Of a stretch of 5,993 nt of DNA, positions 1 to 4,534 are shown piece by piece. This stretch comes from an uncultured Eubacteriales bacterium. Its GTDB lineage: Bacteria; Bacillota; Clostridia; Oscillospirales; CAG-272. Within the stretch, counting starts at the first letter, position 1. Each line of letters opens with the position of its first letter. Location of the stretch: NCBI GenBank assembly GCA_934526185.1, contig CAKTAA010000127.1, forward strand, positions 1 through 5,993. Reading direction: 5' to 3'. Below the pieces are notes generated by a model. That model was given only the letters and a program-made list of their open reading frames with translations. It made no database searches and was not told the origin of the DNA. The position numbers and the translations under genes were made by a program.

Positions 1-1
1 G

Positions 2-169
2 GCCTACCGTTTGCACACTGGAACCTCCGTCTTTCTGTTTAACCGTTCTGATTATAGCACCAACAGTAGCAACGGTCAACCCGTCCTTCAAGGCTGTCGA
101 TACACTGATCAGCTTTCTTTCGGCTGGCAGTCCGTTTCTGATCCTAATCCAAACCCATTTCAGGCATAA
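2..169 (+). CDS. C-terminal fragment of an unrecognised protein (5' end outside window)
   Basis: The plus frame is open from the window edge for 55 codons and ends in TAA. The residues are rich in Ser, Asn, Gln and Pro, ending in DPNPNPFQA. I do not recognise a family. Support for this strand comes from layout: a hairpin whose T-run points left ends immediately after this stop codon, as expected between convergent genes. The opposite strand is also open in codon-register from about 204 down to 1 (it contains LKDGLTVATVGAIIRTV) and cannot be excluded, although it has no good start or ribosome site. Confidence 0.38.
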   Translation, partial: AYRLHTGTSVFLFNRSDYSTNSSNGQPVLQGCRYTDQLSFGWQSVSDPNPNPFQA

Positions 170-173
170 CAAA

Positions 174-223
174 AAGCCGCCTGGAATTTCCAATCTGTTA
201 GCCTAGCGCTAACAAAGCGGCTT
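174..223 (-). terminator. Branched hairpin terminator for leftward transcription
   Basis: AAGCCGC (174-180) pairs with GCGGCTT (217-223). Inside it a second stem, GTTAGC (197-202) with GCTAAC (208-213), gives a branched fold. Read on the minus strand the outer stem is followed by TTTTTGTT, so it should stop transcripts coming from the right. The plus strand lacks a T-run after the stem. Confidence 0.6.
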
Positions 224-240
224 CAATACATTATTGCGTC

Positions 241-264
241 TTAATAGCGATAAACGGAGAGACC
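241..264 (+). repeat. Left 24-bp terminal inverted repeat
   Basis: Exact inverse of 571-594. The match stops at both sides (C240 against A595 outside, C265 against T570 inside), so its limits are sharp. Confidence 0.9.
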
Positions 265-304
265 CCGTTTAATTTTGTTTTGCAGACGGTTTTTGATGAA
301 GGTT

Positions 305-357
305 TAGACCACCTATAGCCGTAGGCGGTCTATGGGATACCGGGATTGCGTCCCGGT
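305..357. other. Two adjacent RNA-type hairpins inside the inverted-repeat element
   Basis: Hairpin 1 pairs TAGACC-a-CCTA (305-315) with TAGG-c-GGTCTA (322-332) around a 6-nt loop. The single A/C mismatch on the plus strand becomes a G-U pair on the minus strand, giving a continuous 11-bp helix there. Hairpin 2 is a perfect ACCGGGA/TCCCGGT stem (339-345 with 351-357) with loop TTGCG. They look like folded RNA rather than coding DNA; function unknown. Confidence 0.5.
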
Positions 358-443
358 GTACATATGACAGATGAAAGATGCCGTCGAATTTAGTTCACGT
401 ACTTAACAGTTGCGGACTTTGCCAGCTTTCAACAGTTATTATT

Positions 444-509
444 ATGACTATTATCACGACAATAAGCCCCGCAATGCTAGTAGTGGCACTTGCTAATAAA
501 AAGAAATAA
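444..509 (+). CDS. Putative 21-aa hydrophobic peptide, type I toxin-like
   Basis: ATG at 444 opens a 21-codon frame: an Ile/Thr-rich start (MTIITTISPAM), a Leu/Val/Ala stretch and a lysine tail (ANKKK). One membrane-spanning segment with a basic C-terminus is the general architecture of type I toxin peptides such as the Fst and TxpA groups, but no specific family motif is matched. The stop codon lies in the left arm of a strong terminator stem, giving a compact unit. No good ribosome site precedes this ATG. The frame can extend upstream to ATG 378 (43 aa), also without a good site. Functional assignment is an inference. Confidence 0.3.
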   Translation: MTIITTISPAMLVVALANKKK

Positions 510-544
510 CCGCCCCAGCTTCCTACACGTAGCGGTTATTTCTT
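501..544. terminator. Bidirectional terminator with a 13-bp perfect stem
   Basis: AAGAAATAACCGC (501-513) pairs exactly with GCGGTTATTTCTT (532-544) around an 18-nt loop. The A-rich left arm and T-rich right arm make it symmetrical, so it can act on both strands. It overlaps the stop codon of the mini-ORF at 444-509. Confidence 0.65.
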
Positions 545-570
545 AACCATATGGGGAGCTGCCGTCTAAT

Positions 571-594
571 GGTCTCTCCGTTTATCGCTATTAA
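571..594 (-). repeat. Right 24-bp terminal inverted repeat
   Basis: Exact inverse of 241-264; starts GGTCTCTCC and ends CGCTATTAA on the plus strand. Confidence 0.9.
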
Positions 595-667
595 AACAAT
601 TTTGAAAACTGATTTTACCAGCCTCCTTCTTAAAGAGTGTGATCAATTGATTTAAAAATCCCCCTTT

Positions 668-907
668 CTACCATGTGAAACCCATTTCACAAAGGCATCC
701 AACCCAATAAGAAGGATCCGGTTTATTGCGGAAATATGCTCCTCGGAGAATTGATCTGACCTCATCCAATTTTTCCTGACGTAATTCCGGATGTTCGTGA
801 AGGAGTTTTCTGGTATCACGCCTGCCCCTCTCATATAAATCACTATCAAACGCTTCCCCCATCACTTCGCAGAGGGCGTAAGCAGACATTTCGACCGTTG
901 CCGACAT
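668..907 (-). CDS. Small unknown protein (79 aa)
   Basis: The start MSATVEMSAY is chosen because AAAGGAGG lies 6 nt before this ATG; a longer start six codons upstream would place that site inside the gene. The protein is acidic/basic mixed and apparently helical, with the stretch RRDTRKLLHEHPELRQEKLDEV followed by an aromatic C-terminus (PSYWVGCLCEMGFTW) containing two of its three cysteines. No signal peptide, membrane segment or known motif is seen. It lies 75 bp downstream of the 89-aa gene on the same strand, with a hairpin between them. Its last codons form a TGTGAAA/TTTCACA hairpin (674-691). Function unknown. Confidence 0.7.
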   Translation of the reverse strand: MSATVEMSAYALCEVMGEAFDSDLYERGRRDTRKLLHEHPELRQEKLDEVRSILRGAYFRNKPDPSYWVGCLCEMGFTW

Positions 908-936
908 TGTTGGCCTCCTTTCCATGCATAATAAAA

Positions 937-959
937 GCTGCCCGGAAATCCCGAGCGGC
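937..959 (-). terminator. Hairpin terminator after the 89-aa gene
   Basis: GCTGCCCGG (937-945) pairs with CCGAGCGGC (951-959), with one mismatch and one wobble, around a 5-nt loop. On the minus strand it is followed by TTTTATTAT. It lies between the two small genes and may separate or attenuate their expression. Confidence 0.5.
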
Positions 960-982
960 CTATCAGCGGTTTTAGCTATGGC

Positions 983-1252
983 TTATCCTACATTATGAAA
1001 TTCTTTTTCGTGCTTCTTAATGCGCTTTTCAGCCGTTGCTACATCTTCCCATGCATCGTCAAGATCGGACTGAATTTCATCAAATCGTTTATGCATCTCT
1101 TGACGTAAGGCGGACTGTTCCTCTTCCACTTTATCTAATCGCACTTTGATTTCAGTTATGTCCTCTTTGATATCCCCTATATCCTTTTTGACCGGCTGTA
1201 ACTCCAGTTTAATCAAATCTGCCATAGCCTTAAGCATTTCCTGATCTGTCAT
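983..1252 (-). CDS. Short coiled-coil protein (89 aa), function unknown
   Basis: The start MTDQEMLKAMADLI follows a GGGGAGG site 8 nt upstream. From about residue 15 to the end the chain is a near-continuous charged heptad pattern (DIGDIKEDITEIKVRLDKVE, then EEEQSALRQEMHKRFDEI), typical of a long parallel coiled coil; there is no membrane segment. Small coiled-coil proteins beginning MTDQEM are, from memory, common in Clostridia mobile elements and prophages, and some resemble XhlA-type lysis accessory proteins, but the C-terminal membrane helix of XhlA is absent here. It has its own promoter (1283-1311) and is first in the leftward unit with the 79-aa gene. Confidence 0.75.
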   Translation of the reverse strand: MTDQEMLKAMADLIKLELQPVKKDIGDIKEDITEIKVRLDKVEEEQSALRQEMHKRFDEIQSDLDDAWEDVATAEKRIKKHEKEFHNVG

Positions 1253-1282
1253 GGGCCTCGCCTCCCCGCACTTCATGTCAAA

Positions 1283-1311
1283 ATAATAGCATATGACGAA
1301 AAGATTTTCAA
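1283..1311 (-). promoter_or_regulatory. Sigma-A type promoter for the leftward 89-aa / 79-aa unit
   Basis: On the minus strand TTGAAA (1306-1311) and TATTAT (1283-1288) are separated by exactly 17 nt. The -10 box lies about 30 nt before the MTDQEM start, leaving a short leader containing the ribosome site. Confidence 0.7.
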
Positions 1312-1329
1312 GCCGGAAAATGAGATCGA

Positions 1330-1392
1330 AATTTGAAATTCCAATCCTGAATCAAATTTCAAAATCCGAAATCCTATCCAATTTGAAATTCC
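1330..1392. repeat. 13-bp direct repeats, 50 bp apart, in an AT-rich intergenic stretch
   Basis: AATTTGAAATTCC occurs at 1330-1342 and 1380-1392. Between them AAATTTCAAA (near 1354) is an inverted version of the same core. They lie just upstream of the promoter at 1283-1311. The rest of the 336-bp gap 1253-1588 holds a leftward 19-codon frame with an internal GGAGG (about 1371-1430, unconvincing) and the terminator at 1477-1523. Confidence 0.5.
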
Positions 1393-1434
1393 GGTTTCTG
1401 GTTCAAGTTTTGTATTCGCACCTCCTGCATCATT

Positions 1435-1447
1435 GCGCACTTATGGC
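1435..1447 (-). repeat. First copy of a 13-mer shared with 2116-2128
   Basis: GCGCACTTATGGC (minus strand GCCATAAGTGCGC) is identical to 2116-2128. In both places an AGGAGG-type sequence follows about 10-14 nt downstream on the minus strand. Here no convincing gene follows, which suggests a duplicated upstream region whose gene has been lost. Confidence 0.55.
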
Positions 1448-1476
1448 CTCTGCTGCTATTCTTATTACAAAAACAA

Positions 1477-1523
1477 AGATGATATGCTCAAAGGAATAGT
1501 TATACCGGTAAAGCATATCATCT
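1477..1523 (-). terminator. Terminator after the 167-aa gene
   Basis: AGATGATATGCT (1477-1488) is the exact inverse of AGCATATCATCT (1512-1523), a 12-bp stem with a 23-nt loop. On the minus strand it is followed by TTGTTTTTGTAAT. It lies 66 bp past the stop codon of the 167-aa gene. Confidence 0.65.
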
Positions 1524-1588
1524 CTGAAAATGAATAAGTGGATGGCGATTTCGGGCCTCTAAATCAGACAACACCCGCCTGGATTCCC

Positions 1589-2092
1589 TCAGATAACAGT
1601 CACGTTGTTGCCATTGATATAAATGACAGTGTTTACCCTCTGCGTCATGCACTTCCGCTCTTTGGATGCGTTATACTTTGCGGCCTGCTGCGGCCTGGCG
1701 ATTCCTGTTACCTTCGGCGTCGCAAAGGGATCGTGAGCCTGAAAATGATGATGGTACAGGTCTTTTTCCCATCTCTTCTGTTCCAGCTCCGCCGGGGTCA
1801 GATAGTGAAGCTCTATGCCTTTTGCTTCCCGCTTTTCCGCCATTCGTTCAATTTTGTCAAACAGGATCGGATCATCGTAGAAGGAAAGGGCGCACCTCTC
1901 CCATGAAGTTTCAAGAGCTTCATTCATACGCTGGAAATAAACCGGATAATAACGGCCTTTTCCCTGCGGCTGCCCGCGCTTTAGCCCATTTGTGACAAAC
2001 TTCCGGCCTCTGTAGGTTCCATAGATCATGCCTTGCTGGACGGTGAAACCGTCAAACTTGAAAAGGTTTACACAAAAACAAATTCCGTTCAT
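1589..2092 (-). CDS. Unknown soluble protein (167 aa)
   Basis: The ATG (MNGICFCVNLFKFDGF) follows AGGAGG with a short 4-nt spacing. No family is recognised. The N-terminal third is aromatic and beta-like (TVQQGMIYGTYRGRKFV), the middle is charged and helical (DKIERMAEKREAKGIELHYL), and a basic, Gln/Ala-rich linker (ARPQQAAKYN) leads to a beta-like tail ending TVIYINGNNVTVI. There is no signal peptide or membrane segment. It stands alone between terminators on both sides, so it is probably monocistronic. The codons for ARPQQAAK carry the GCGGCCT heptamers also seen in the repeat at 2162-2209. Function unknown. Confidence 0.7.
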   Translation of the reverse strand: MNGICFCVNLFKFDGFTVQQGMIYGTYRGRKFVTNGLKRGQPQGKGRYYPVYFQRMNEALETSWERCALSFYDDPILFDKIERMAEKREAKGIELHYLTPAELEQKRWEKDLYHHHFQAHDPFATPKVTGIARPQQAAKYNASKERKCMTQRVNTVIYINGNNVTVI

Positions 2093-2113
2093 AGTTCCTC
2101 CTGTCCTGCGTTT

Positions 2114-2125
2114 GGGCGCACTTAT
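2114..2125 (-). other. MOBQ-like nick-region core (candidate oriT element)
   Basis: The minus strand reads ATAAGTGCGCCC, which matches the core nick-region sequence I recall for RSF1010, pIP501 and pSK41-type (MOBQ) transfer origins. The inverted repeat usually found just 5' of the nick is not evident, and no relaxase gene is in the window. It also lies in the leader of the 167-aa gene. Treat as a suggestive short match. Confidence 0.3.
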
Positions 2126-2128
2126 GGC
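2116..2128 (-). repeat. Second copy of the 13-mer shared with 1435-1447
   Basis: GCGCACTTATGGC, identical to 1435-1447. It is followed on the minus strand by AGGAGG and the start of the 167-aa gene at 2092. Confidence 0.55.
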
Positions 2129-2161
2129 GTATTTCCGATTCCTGATTCAACTTGTGGGTGC

Positions 2162-2209
2162 TGCGGCCTGGCGGCCTGGGTTCCTGGGTTTTGCGGCCTA
2201 GCGGCCTGG
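2162..2209. repeat. GC-rich 30-bp period repeat built from GCGGCCT heptamers
   Basis: TGCGGCCTGGCGGCCTGG (2162-2179) recurs at 2192-2209 with one change (TGCGGCCTAGCGGCCTGG). Each unit holds two GCGGCCT heptamers, and two more lie within 1679-1697 in the neighbouring gene. It occupies the gap between the 167-aa and 239-aa genes and is much more GC-rich than its surroundings. Confidence 0.6.
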
Positions 2210-2228
2210 CCCGTAAAGAAAAAAAAGA

Positions 2229-2243
2229 AAGCCCTGGCGGCTT
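2229..2243 (-). terminator. Second, weaker terminator after the 239-aa gene
   Basis: AAGCC (2229-2233) pairs with GGCTT (2239-2243) around CTGGC. On the minus strand it is followed by TCTTTTTTTTC. It would back up the stronger hairpin at 2265-2290. Confidence 0.45.
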
Positions 2244-2264
2244 CTCAAAAAAAAAGAGCAAAGA

Positions 2265-2290
2265 AAAAAGAGGCTATGCAGCCTCTTTTT
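2265..2290. terminator. Strong 11-bp terminator overlapping the stop codon of the 239-aa gene
   Basis: AAAAAGAGGCT (2265-2275) pairs exactly with AGCCTCTTTTT (2280-2290) around a 4-nt loop, and six T residues follow on the minus strand. The last codons and the TAG (2274-2276) of the 239-aa gene sit inside the hairpin. The flanks are A-rich and T-rich, so it may also work on the plus strand. Confidence 0.75.
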
Positions 2291-2993
2291 CCTCTTTCGC
2301 GGGCTCTTCCTTTGCGGGCTTTCCCTTTATGCCGTCCCAGTCCTTATTAGAGGTGTAAAGGTCCATAAAGTATTCTTTGCCCAGAATCTTATGATAGATG
2401 GCAAATTCTACCGCAACCATAACGGCCCTATCGCCGGAAGTGGTGAACTTGTCGCCTTTAATCTTGCCTAGGATAGACAGGAACATACGAACGTCTTTGT
2501 TATTCGGATTGATGTTCGTTTCCGGGTCAAATGCTCTGAAAATGTCCTGCATTGCCTTTTTGATGTCGGAGAAAAGCTTTGTGCGCAGCCTGCTTTCTTT
2601 GTCCTCTGAATTGATCCACTCTTTACCAAACTTTTGCAGGTAAAGCACTTTTTCTTTGTAAAGTGCCTTGTTTTCCGCGTCAAGCGTGCCAATAGCGGGA
2701 ATCGTTACGGAGAAAACATCGCTTTCAAAGAAAAGGTTGTAGGTGTGGTTTGCTATTGCCTGCATGGGATGACCATGGTAAAGCTTTTCATGGTATTCCC
2801 GCAGCGCCTTCTTTGCAAGGGTTTTTACCGCGCCTTTATAGGCTTTTGTCTCGATCTCCGTTGCGCCGTCCAGCAAGGACACTTCACACGCGACGGAAAC
2901 TTTGTTGTCGGCCTTAACGTCAATCTTGACGTTTTCAGCAGTCAACCCGGCGATAATGGTTGCATTGGTAATGATAGCATTAGTGTTGGTCAT
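2274..2993 (-). CDS. Unknown protein (239 aa) with a charged repeat tail
   Basis: The start MTNTNAIITNATIIAGL is supported by GAGAGGAG 8 nt upstream. Residues 1-55 look beta-rich and Thr/Val-rich (VKIDVKADNKVSVACEV). A Lys-rich helical part follows (KGAVKTLAKKALREYHEK), then a mixed core containing VFSVTIPAIGTLDAENKALY, DIKKAMQDIFRAFDPETN and MFLSILGKIKGDKF, and a low-complexity tail with PAKEE repeated (KPAKEEPAKEEKEAA). No catalytic motif, signal peptide or membrane segment is visible, and I do not recognise the family. The layout suggests a well-expressed single gene: a strong ribosome site, upstream palindrome and hairpin (3021-3058), and tandem terminators. A plasmid or phage accessory role is only an inference from context. 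Confidence 0.8.
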   Translation of the reverse strand: MTNTNAIITNATIIAGLTAENVKIDVKADNKVSVACEVSLLDGATEIETKAYKGAVKTLAKKALREYHEKLYHGHPMQAIANHTYNLFFESDVFSVTIPAIGTLDAENKALYKEKVLYLQKFGKEWINSEDKESRLRTKLFSDIKKAMQDIFRAFDPETNINPNNKDVRMFLSILGKIKGDKFTTSGDRAVMVAVEFAIYHKILGKEYFMDLYTSNKDWDGIKGKPAKEEPAKEEKEAA

Positions 2994-3020
2994 GGTTTTT
3001 TCTCCTCTCAATTTGTAAAT

Positions 3021-3034
3021 GGGTATAGTTACCC
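3021..3034 (-). promoter_or_regulatory. Operator-like palindrome upstream of the 239-aa gene
   Basis: GGGTA-TAGT-TACCC is a 5-bp-arm palindrome 28 bp before the ATG and directly upstream of the ribosome site. It is where a repressor would block transcription. No clear -35/-10 pair is identifiable around it. Confidence 0.35.
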
Positions 3035-3042
3035 TATGTAAT

Positions 3043-3092
3043 GCGCGGTTCCCCGCGCCGCTAACCGTTCACACGTTGCAAAATCGCTTTGC
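3043..3092. other. Two hairpins in the leader of the 239-aa gene
   Basis: GCGCGG-TTCC-CCGCGC (3043-3058) is a perfect 6-bp stem with a tetraloop. A second stem pairs GCAAA (3078-3082) with TTTGC (3088-3092), with partial outer pairing ACAC/GTGT. They lie about 50-100 bp upstream of the start and may regulate the leftward transcript. Confidence 0.4.
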
Positions 3093-3108
3093 ATGTGTTA
3101 TGCTATGG

Positions 3109-3352
3109 TCAAAACGTAGTGTCTCGAAGGTACACCGTCCGCGCTTGGTCTAGGTTCCTTTTTGGGGATACTTTCGGCGCGGTCATGGGGTTTCAATTGT
3201 GGTATCGGCCCCAGTACCGTTCAAGTCTTGCGTTTATCTTGTCAAGGTCCGTTCCTTCCCGCTTTTGGGCGGGTCGCTCATGTCTGCGTCAATCGTTACA
3301 ACATCGGCGTTACCGCGCCGCCGGACAAATCGTTGTTTGATTTGATGGTCAT
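3109..3352 (-). pseudogene. Probable decayed minus-strand gene, frameshifted
   Basis: Protein-like stretches run leftward but in different frames. MTIKSNNDLSGGAVTPML starts at 3352 and stops at 3296. A second frame carries NADVVTIDADMSDPPKSGKE. A third carries TDLDKINARLERYWGRYHN, then an in-frame TGA, then MTAPKVSPKRNLDQARTV ending at 3109. Joining them needs two frameshifts and one stop readthrough. Long arginine-rich open frames on the plus strand over the same region are typical shadows of former coding DNA. The start lies just left of the palindrome at 3358-3376. The original product is not recognised; the region may simply be non-coding. Confidence 0.3.
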
Positions 3353-3357
3353 ATCTT

Positions 3358-3376
3358 AGCATATACGGTATATGCT
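3358..3376. promoter_or_regulatory. Perfect 19-bp palindrome, operator candidate
   Basis: AGCATATAC-G-GTATATGCT has 9-bp arms and a single central base, the right size for a dimeric regulator. It lies between the decayed minus-strand gene and the RHH gene at 3510, in a position to control both directions. The RHH protein itself is an obvious candidate to bind it. The remaining 3377-3509 is AT-rich leader with no clear -35/-10. Confidence 0.5.
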
Positions 3377-3509
3377 GTAAAACCTTATTTCAGACGATTA
3401 AGGGCGATTACCATTAATTGCTCCGCATTTTTATTGCAATAGCTTTTGTTTTCTGCGTTTTTCTTTAATTTTCATTGATTTTCAAGAGCAAAAAGAAAGG
3501 ATATGCAAT

Positions 3510-3713
3510 ATGCCTAAAACAAGTAAAAAACAATTAGAATATATAAAGCAATATAACCAAAAAAAGTATAAAAAAGTCACGTTGAATATTAAATTAAATG
3601 AATATGAATTAATAAAATCGCATTGTGATGCGAAAAATTTAAGTTTCAACAGCTTTGTAACAAGTACGTTGATGAAAGTAGTGTTGTCTGATGATGGGAT
3701 AGACGAGGAATAA
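3510..3713 (+). CDS. Ribbon-helix-helix (Arc/MetJ-type) DNA-binding protein, 67 aa
   Basis: The ATG follows AGAAAGGA 8 nt upstream. A basic N-terminal arm (MPKTSKKQLEYIKQYNQKKY) leads to a short strand (KVTLNIKL), a helix (NEYELIKSHCDAKN) and a second helix (SFNSFVTSTLMKVVL), the layout of dimeric RHH regulators. The tail is acidic (DDGIDEE). Such proteins act as small repressors of plasmid copy or toxin-antitoxin genes, or as relaxosome accessory (MobC-like) factors; the sequence does not decide between them. Codon use is more AT-rich than the leftward genes. Near-perfect palindromes flank it on both sides (3358-3376 and 3800-3818), suitable as binding sites. No toxin partner is adjacent. 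Confidence 0.75.
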   Translation: MPKTSKKQLEYIKQYNQKKYKKVTLNIKLNEYELIKSHCDAKNLSFNSFVTSTLMKVVLSDDGIDEE

Positions 3714-3799
3714 GAGACAATAAATTGATAGATGTGGAATAGGATACAATAGATATGTTTACGTGTAATAAGGGGCGTTGTAGCATATATTTGTTGCAT

Positions 3800-3836
3800 A
3801 TGTTTCAAGTTGAAACATAATGTTGCATTTTGCAAC
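3800..3836. promoter_or_regulatory. Pair of palindromes downstream of the RHH gene
   Basis: ATGTTTCAA-G-TTGAAACAT (3800-3818) is a perfect 19-bp palindrome with a single central base, the same format as 3358-3376. It is followed by GTTGCA-TTT-TGCAAC (3822-3836). A weaker CTCGT/ACGAG inverse lies at 3848-3865. A cluster like this suits a protein-binding control region, a replication origin or a transfer origin. Confidence 0.5.
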
Positions 3837-3922
3837 GATATGTGACACTCGTTACACTTTACGAGACGGTAGCACATGCCATAGCAGGACTAGGCAGCAG
3901 GACGGACGCAGGCCGTTAAAGT

Positions 3923-3966
3923 GCACTAATCCGGTAGATTTTCACTTAGTGCCAAAGGTGAAAATC
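3923..3966. other. Interleaved inverted repeats with H-type pseudoknot geometry
   Basis: GCACTAA (3923-3929) is inverse to TTAGTGC (3946-3952), and GATTTTCAC (3937-3945) is inverse to GTGAAAATC (3958-3966), in the order A-B-A'-B'. B and A' abut with no spacer, so the 7-bp and 9-bp stems could stack. The crossing loops are 7 and 5 nt. As RNA this is a textbook H-type pseudoknot; as DNA it may be two alternative cruciforms at an origin. Both stems are fully Watson-Crick, so the strand cannot be told. Confidence 0.55.
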
Positions 3967-3968
3967 AG

Positions 3969-3982
3969 CCTGACCCGTCAGG
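3969..3982 (+). repeat. Short inverted repeat followed by a T-rich tract
   Basis: CCTGAC-CC-GTCAGG, followed on the plus strand by GGGGTATTTTACATTTTTT. It immediately follows the pseudoknot-type repeats. It could be a weak plus-strand terminator or part of the same origin-like structure. Confidence 0.35.
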
Positions 3983-3990
3983 GGGGTATT

Positions 3991-4250
3991 TTACATTTTT
4001 TGAGCGACTTTTTTCCAGCGGAATTGGATAAGTTCGTATTTCTCGGTCATCCTAAAAATTCTCAATTCCCCACCCCTTTTATCTTCAATTTCTCTTCGAT
4101 CCTCCCCTCTTCTATCAATCCATCTCCATTATTTCTCCATCATCTATTATCAAATTCCAGTTTAATCTCACCATTCTGCTCTTCTTCTGCCTCTCTCTGA
4201 TACTTCTGGCACTTTACTTCGATATCTCCGCCCTGCTTACTCGATAATAA
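3991..4250 (-). pseudogene. Purine-rich minus-strand coding remnant
   Basis: The minus strand is very purine-rich here. Its left end reads MTEKYELIQFRWKKVAQKM then stop (3991-4050), a convincing protein end; that frame stays open back to 4128. Further upstream another frame (4140-4250) reads GGDIEVKCQKYQREAEEEQ and stops at 4140. Together they look like one leftward gene broken by a frameshift, or a 19-aa ORF plus non-coding purine tract. The plus strand is also open for 126 codons across 3820-4200 but is C/T-biased with low complexity, so I regard it as a shadow. No family is recognised. Confidence 0.3.
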
Positions 4251-4266
4251 TTAAAACATCTAATAT
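4237..4266 (+). promoter_or_regulatory. Weak promoter candidate before the 30-aa ORF
   Basis: TTACTC (4237-4242) and TAATAT (4261-4266) with an 18-nt spacer, ending 21 nt before ATG 4288. Each box is only a partial consensus match. Confidence 0.25.
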
Positions 4267-4287
4267 TTATTAACCATCTTCAGTTAC

Positions 4288-4380
4288 ATGCCCTGTAATA
4301 AAAGCAATTACAAAATAGCAATAAAGAAAGGCAGTACAGTGCAAACTGTTCCGCCCAGCGCTAACAAAACCACTGCGTAA
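4288..4380 (+). CDS. Putative 30-aa basic peptide
   Basis: ATG 4288 opens 30 codons: MPCNKSNYKIAIKKGS followed by TVQTVPPSANKTTA and TAA. The peptide is basic and polar, with no membrane segment. It has no clear ribosome site. It lies upstream of the terminator at 4577 on the same strand, with about 200 bp of AT-rich DNA between that contains a TGCTTAC/GTAAGCA inverted repeat (4386-4392 with 4422-4428). Its KKGSTVQTV segment resembles SSVQTV encoded on the minus strand at the left edge of the window, possibly by chance. Confidence 0.3.
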   Translation: MPCNKSNYKIAIKKGSTVQTVPPSANKTTA

Positions 4381-4385
4381 AATTA

Positions 4386-4428
4386 TGCTTACCCGTTTGA
4401 GTAAAAGGAAAAAGATGCGAAGTAAGCA
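4386..4428. repeat. Inverted repeat in the 4381-4530 non-coding gap
   Basis: TGCTTAC (4386-4392) is the exact inverse of GTAAGCA (4422-4428), with partial outer pairing of TTA and TAA. The loop is 29 nt. Nothing else is recognised between 4381 and 4530. Confidence 0.35.
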
Positions 4429-4534
4429 CATAAAATTAAAACAAATAATAAATCATTCAGCCAATACGCGCCGATAAGTAAAGGTACTCATTCTCCCGTA
4501 GAGGGGAAGAAAACTATTAGCCACATTTGAATAA

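Larger units (their letters stand above)
241..594. mobile_element. 354-bp segment bounded by perfect 24-bp inverted repeats (MITE-like or invertible cassette)
   Basis: The ends are exact reverse complements over 24 bp, starting TTAATAGCG and ending GAGAGACC inward. A subterminal AGACGG (284-289) has its inverse CCGTCT at 562-567. The interior holds two stable hairpins (305-357), a hydrophobic mini-ORF (444-509) and a 13-bp-stem terminator (501-544), but no transposase or recombinase. No clear target-site duplication flanks it, though both ends read TTAA. It sits between convergent neighbours, where an insertion does little harm. It could be a non-autonomous mobile element, an invertible segment served by a recombinase elsewhere, or a self-contained small-RNA/toxin cassette. 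Confidence 0.6.

Noticed and set aside
1293..1499. 68-codon plus-strand frame
   Set aside because: It runs across a promoter, AT-rich repeats and a terminator arm of the minus strand, with no ribosome site.
1538..1995. Plus-strand frames opposite the 167-aa gene
   Set aside because: They mirror a gene with a clear ribosome site and terminator on the other strand.
3089..3359. Plus-strand frames of 83 and 65 codons
   Set aside because: They are Arg-rich frames antisense to the decayed minus-strand gene, with no ribosome sites.
3482..3877. 131-codon minus-strand frame over the RHH gene
   Set aside because: It is the antisense of the well-supported RHH gene and AT-rich DNA; Phe/Ile/Cys-rich composition and no ribosome site.
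3870..3905. RP4-like (MOBP) nick sequence in AGTCCTGC on the minus strand
   Set aside because: Only a partial match to the CTATCCTGC-type core and no adjoining inverted repeat of the expected form.
3820..4200. 126-codon plus-strand frame
   Set aside because: It crosses the pseudoknot repeats and a C/T-rich low-complexity tract, has no ribosome site, and overlaps a more natural minus-strand protein end.
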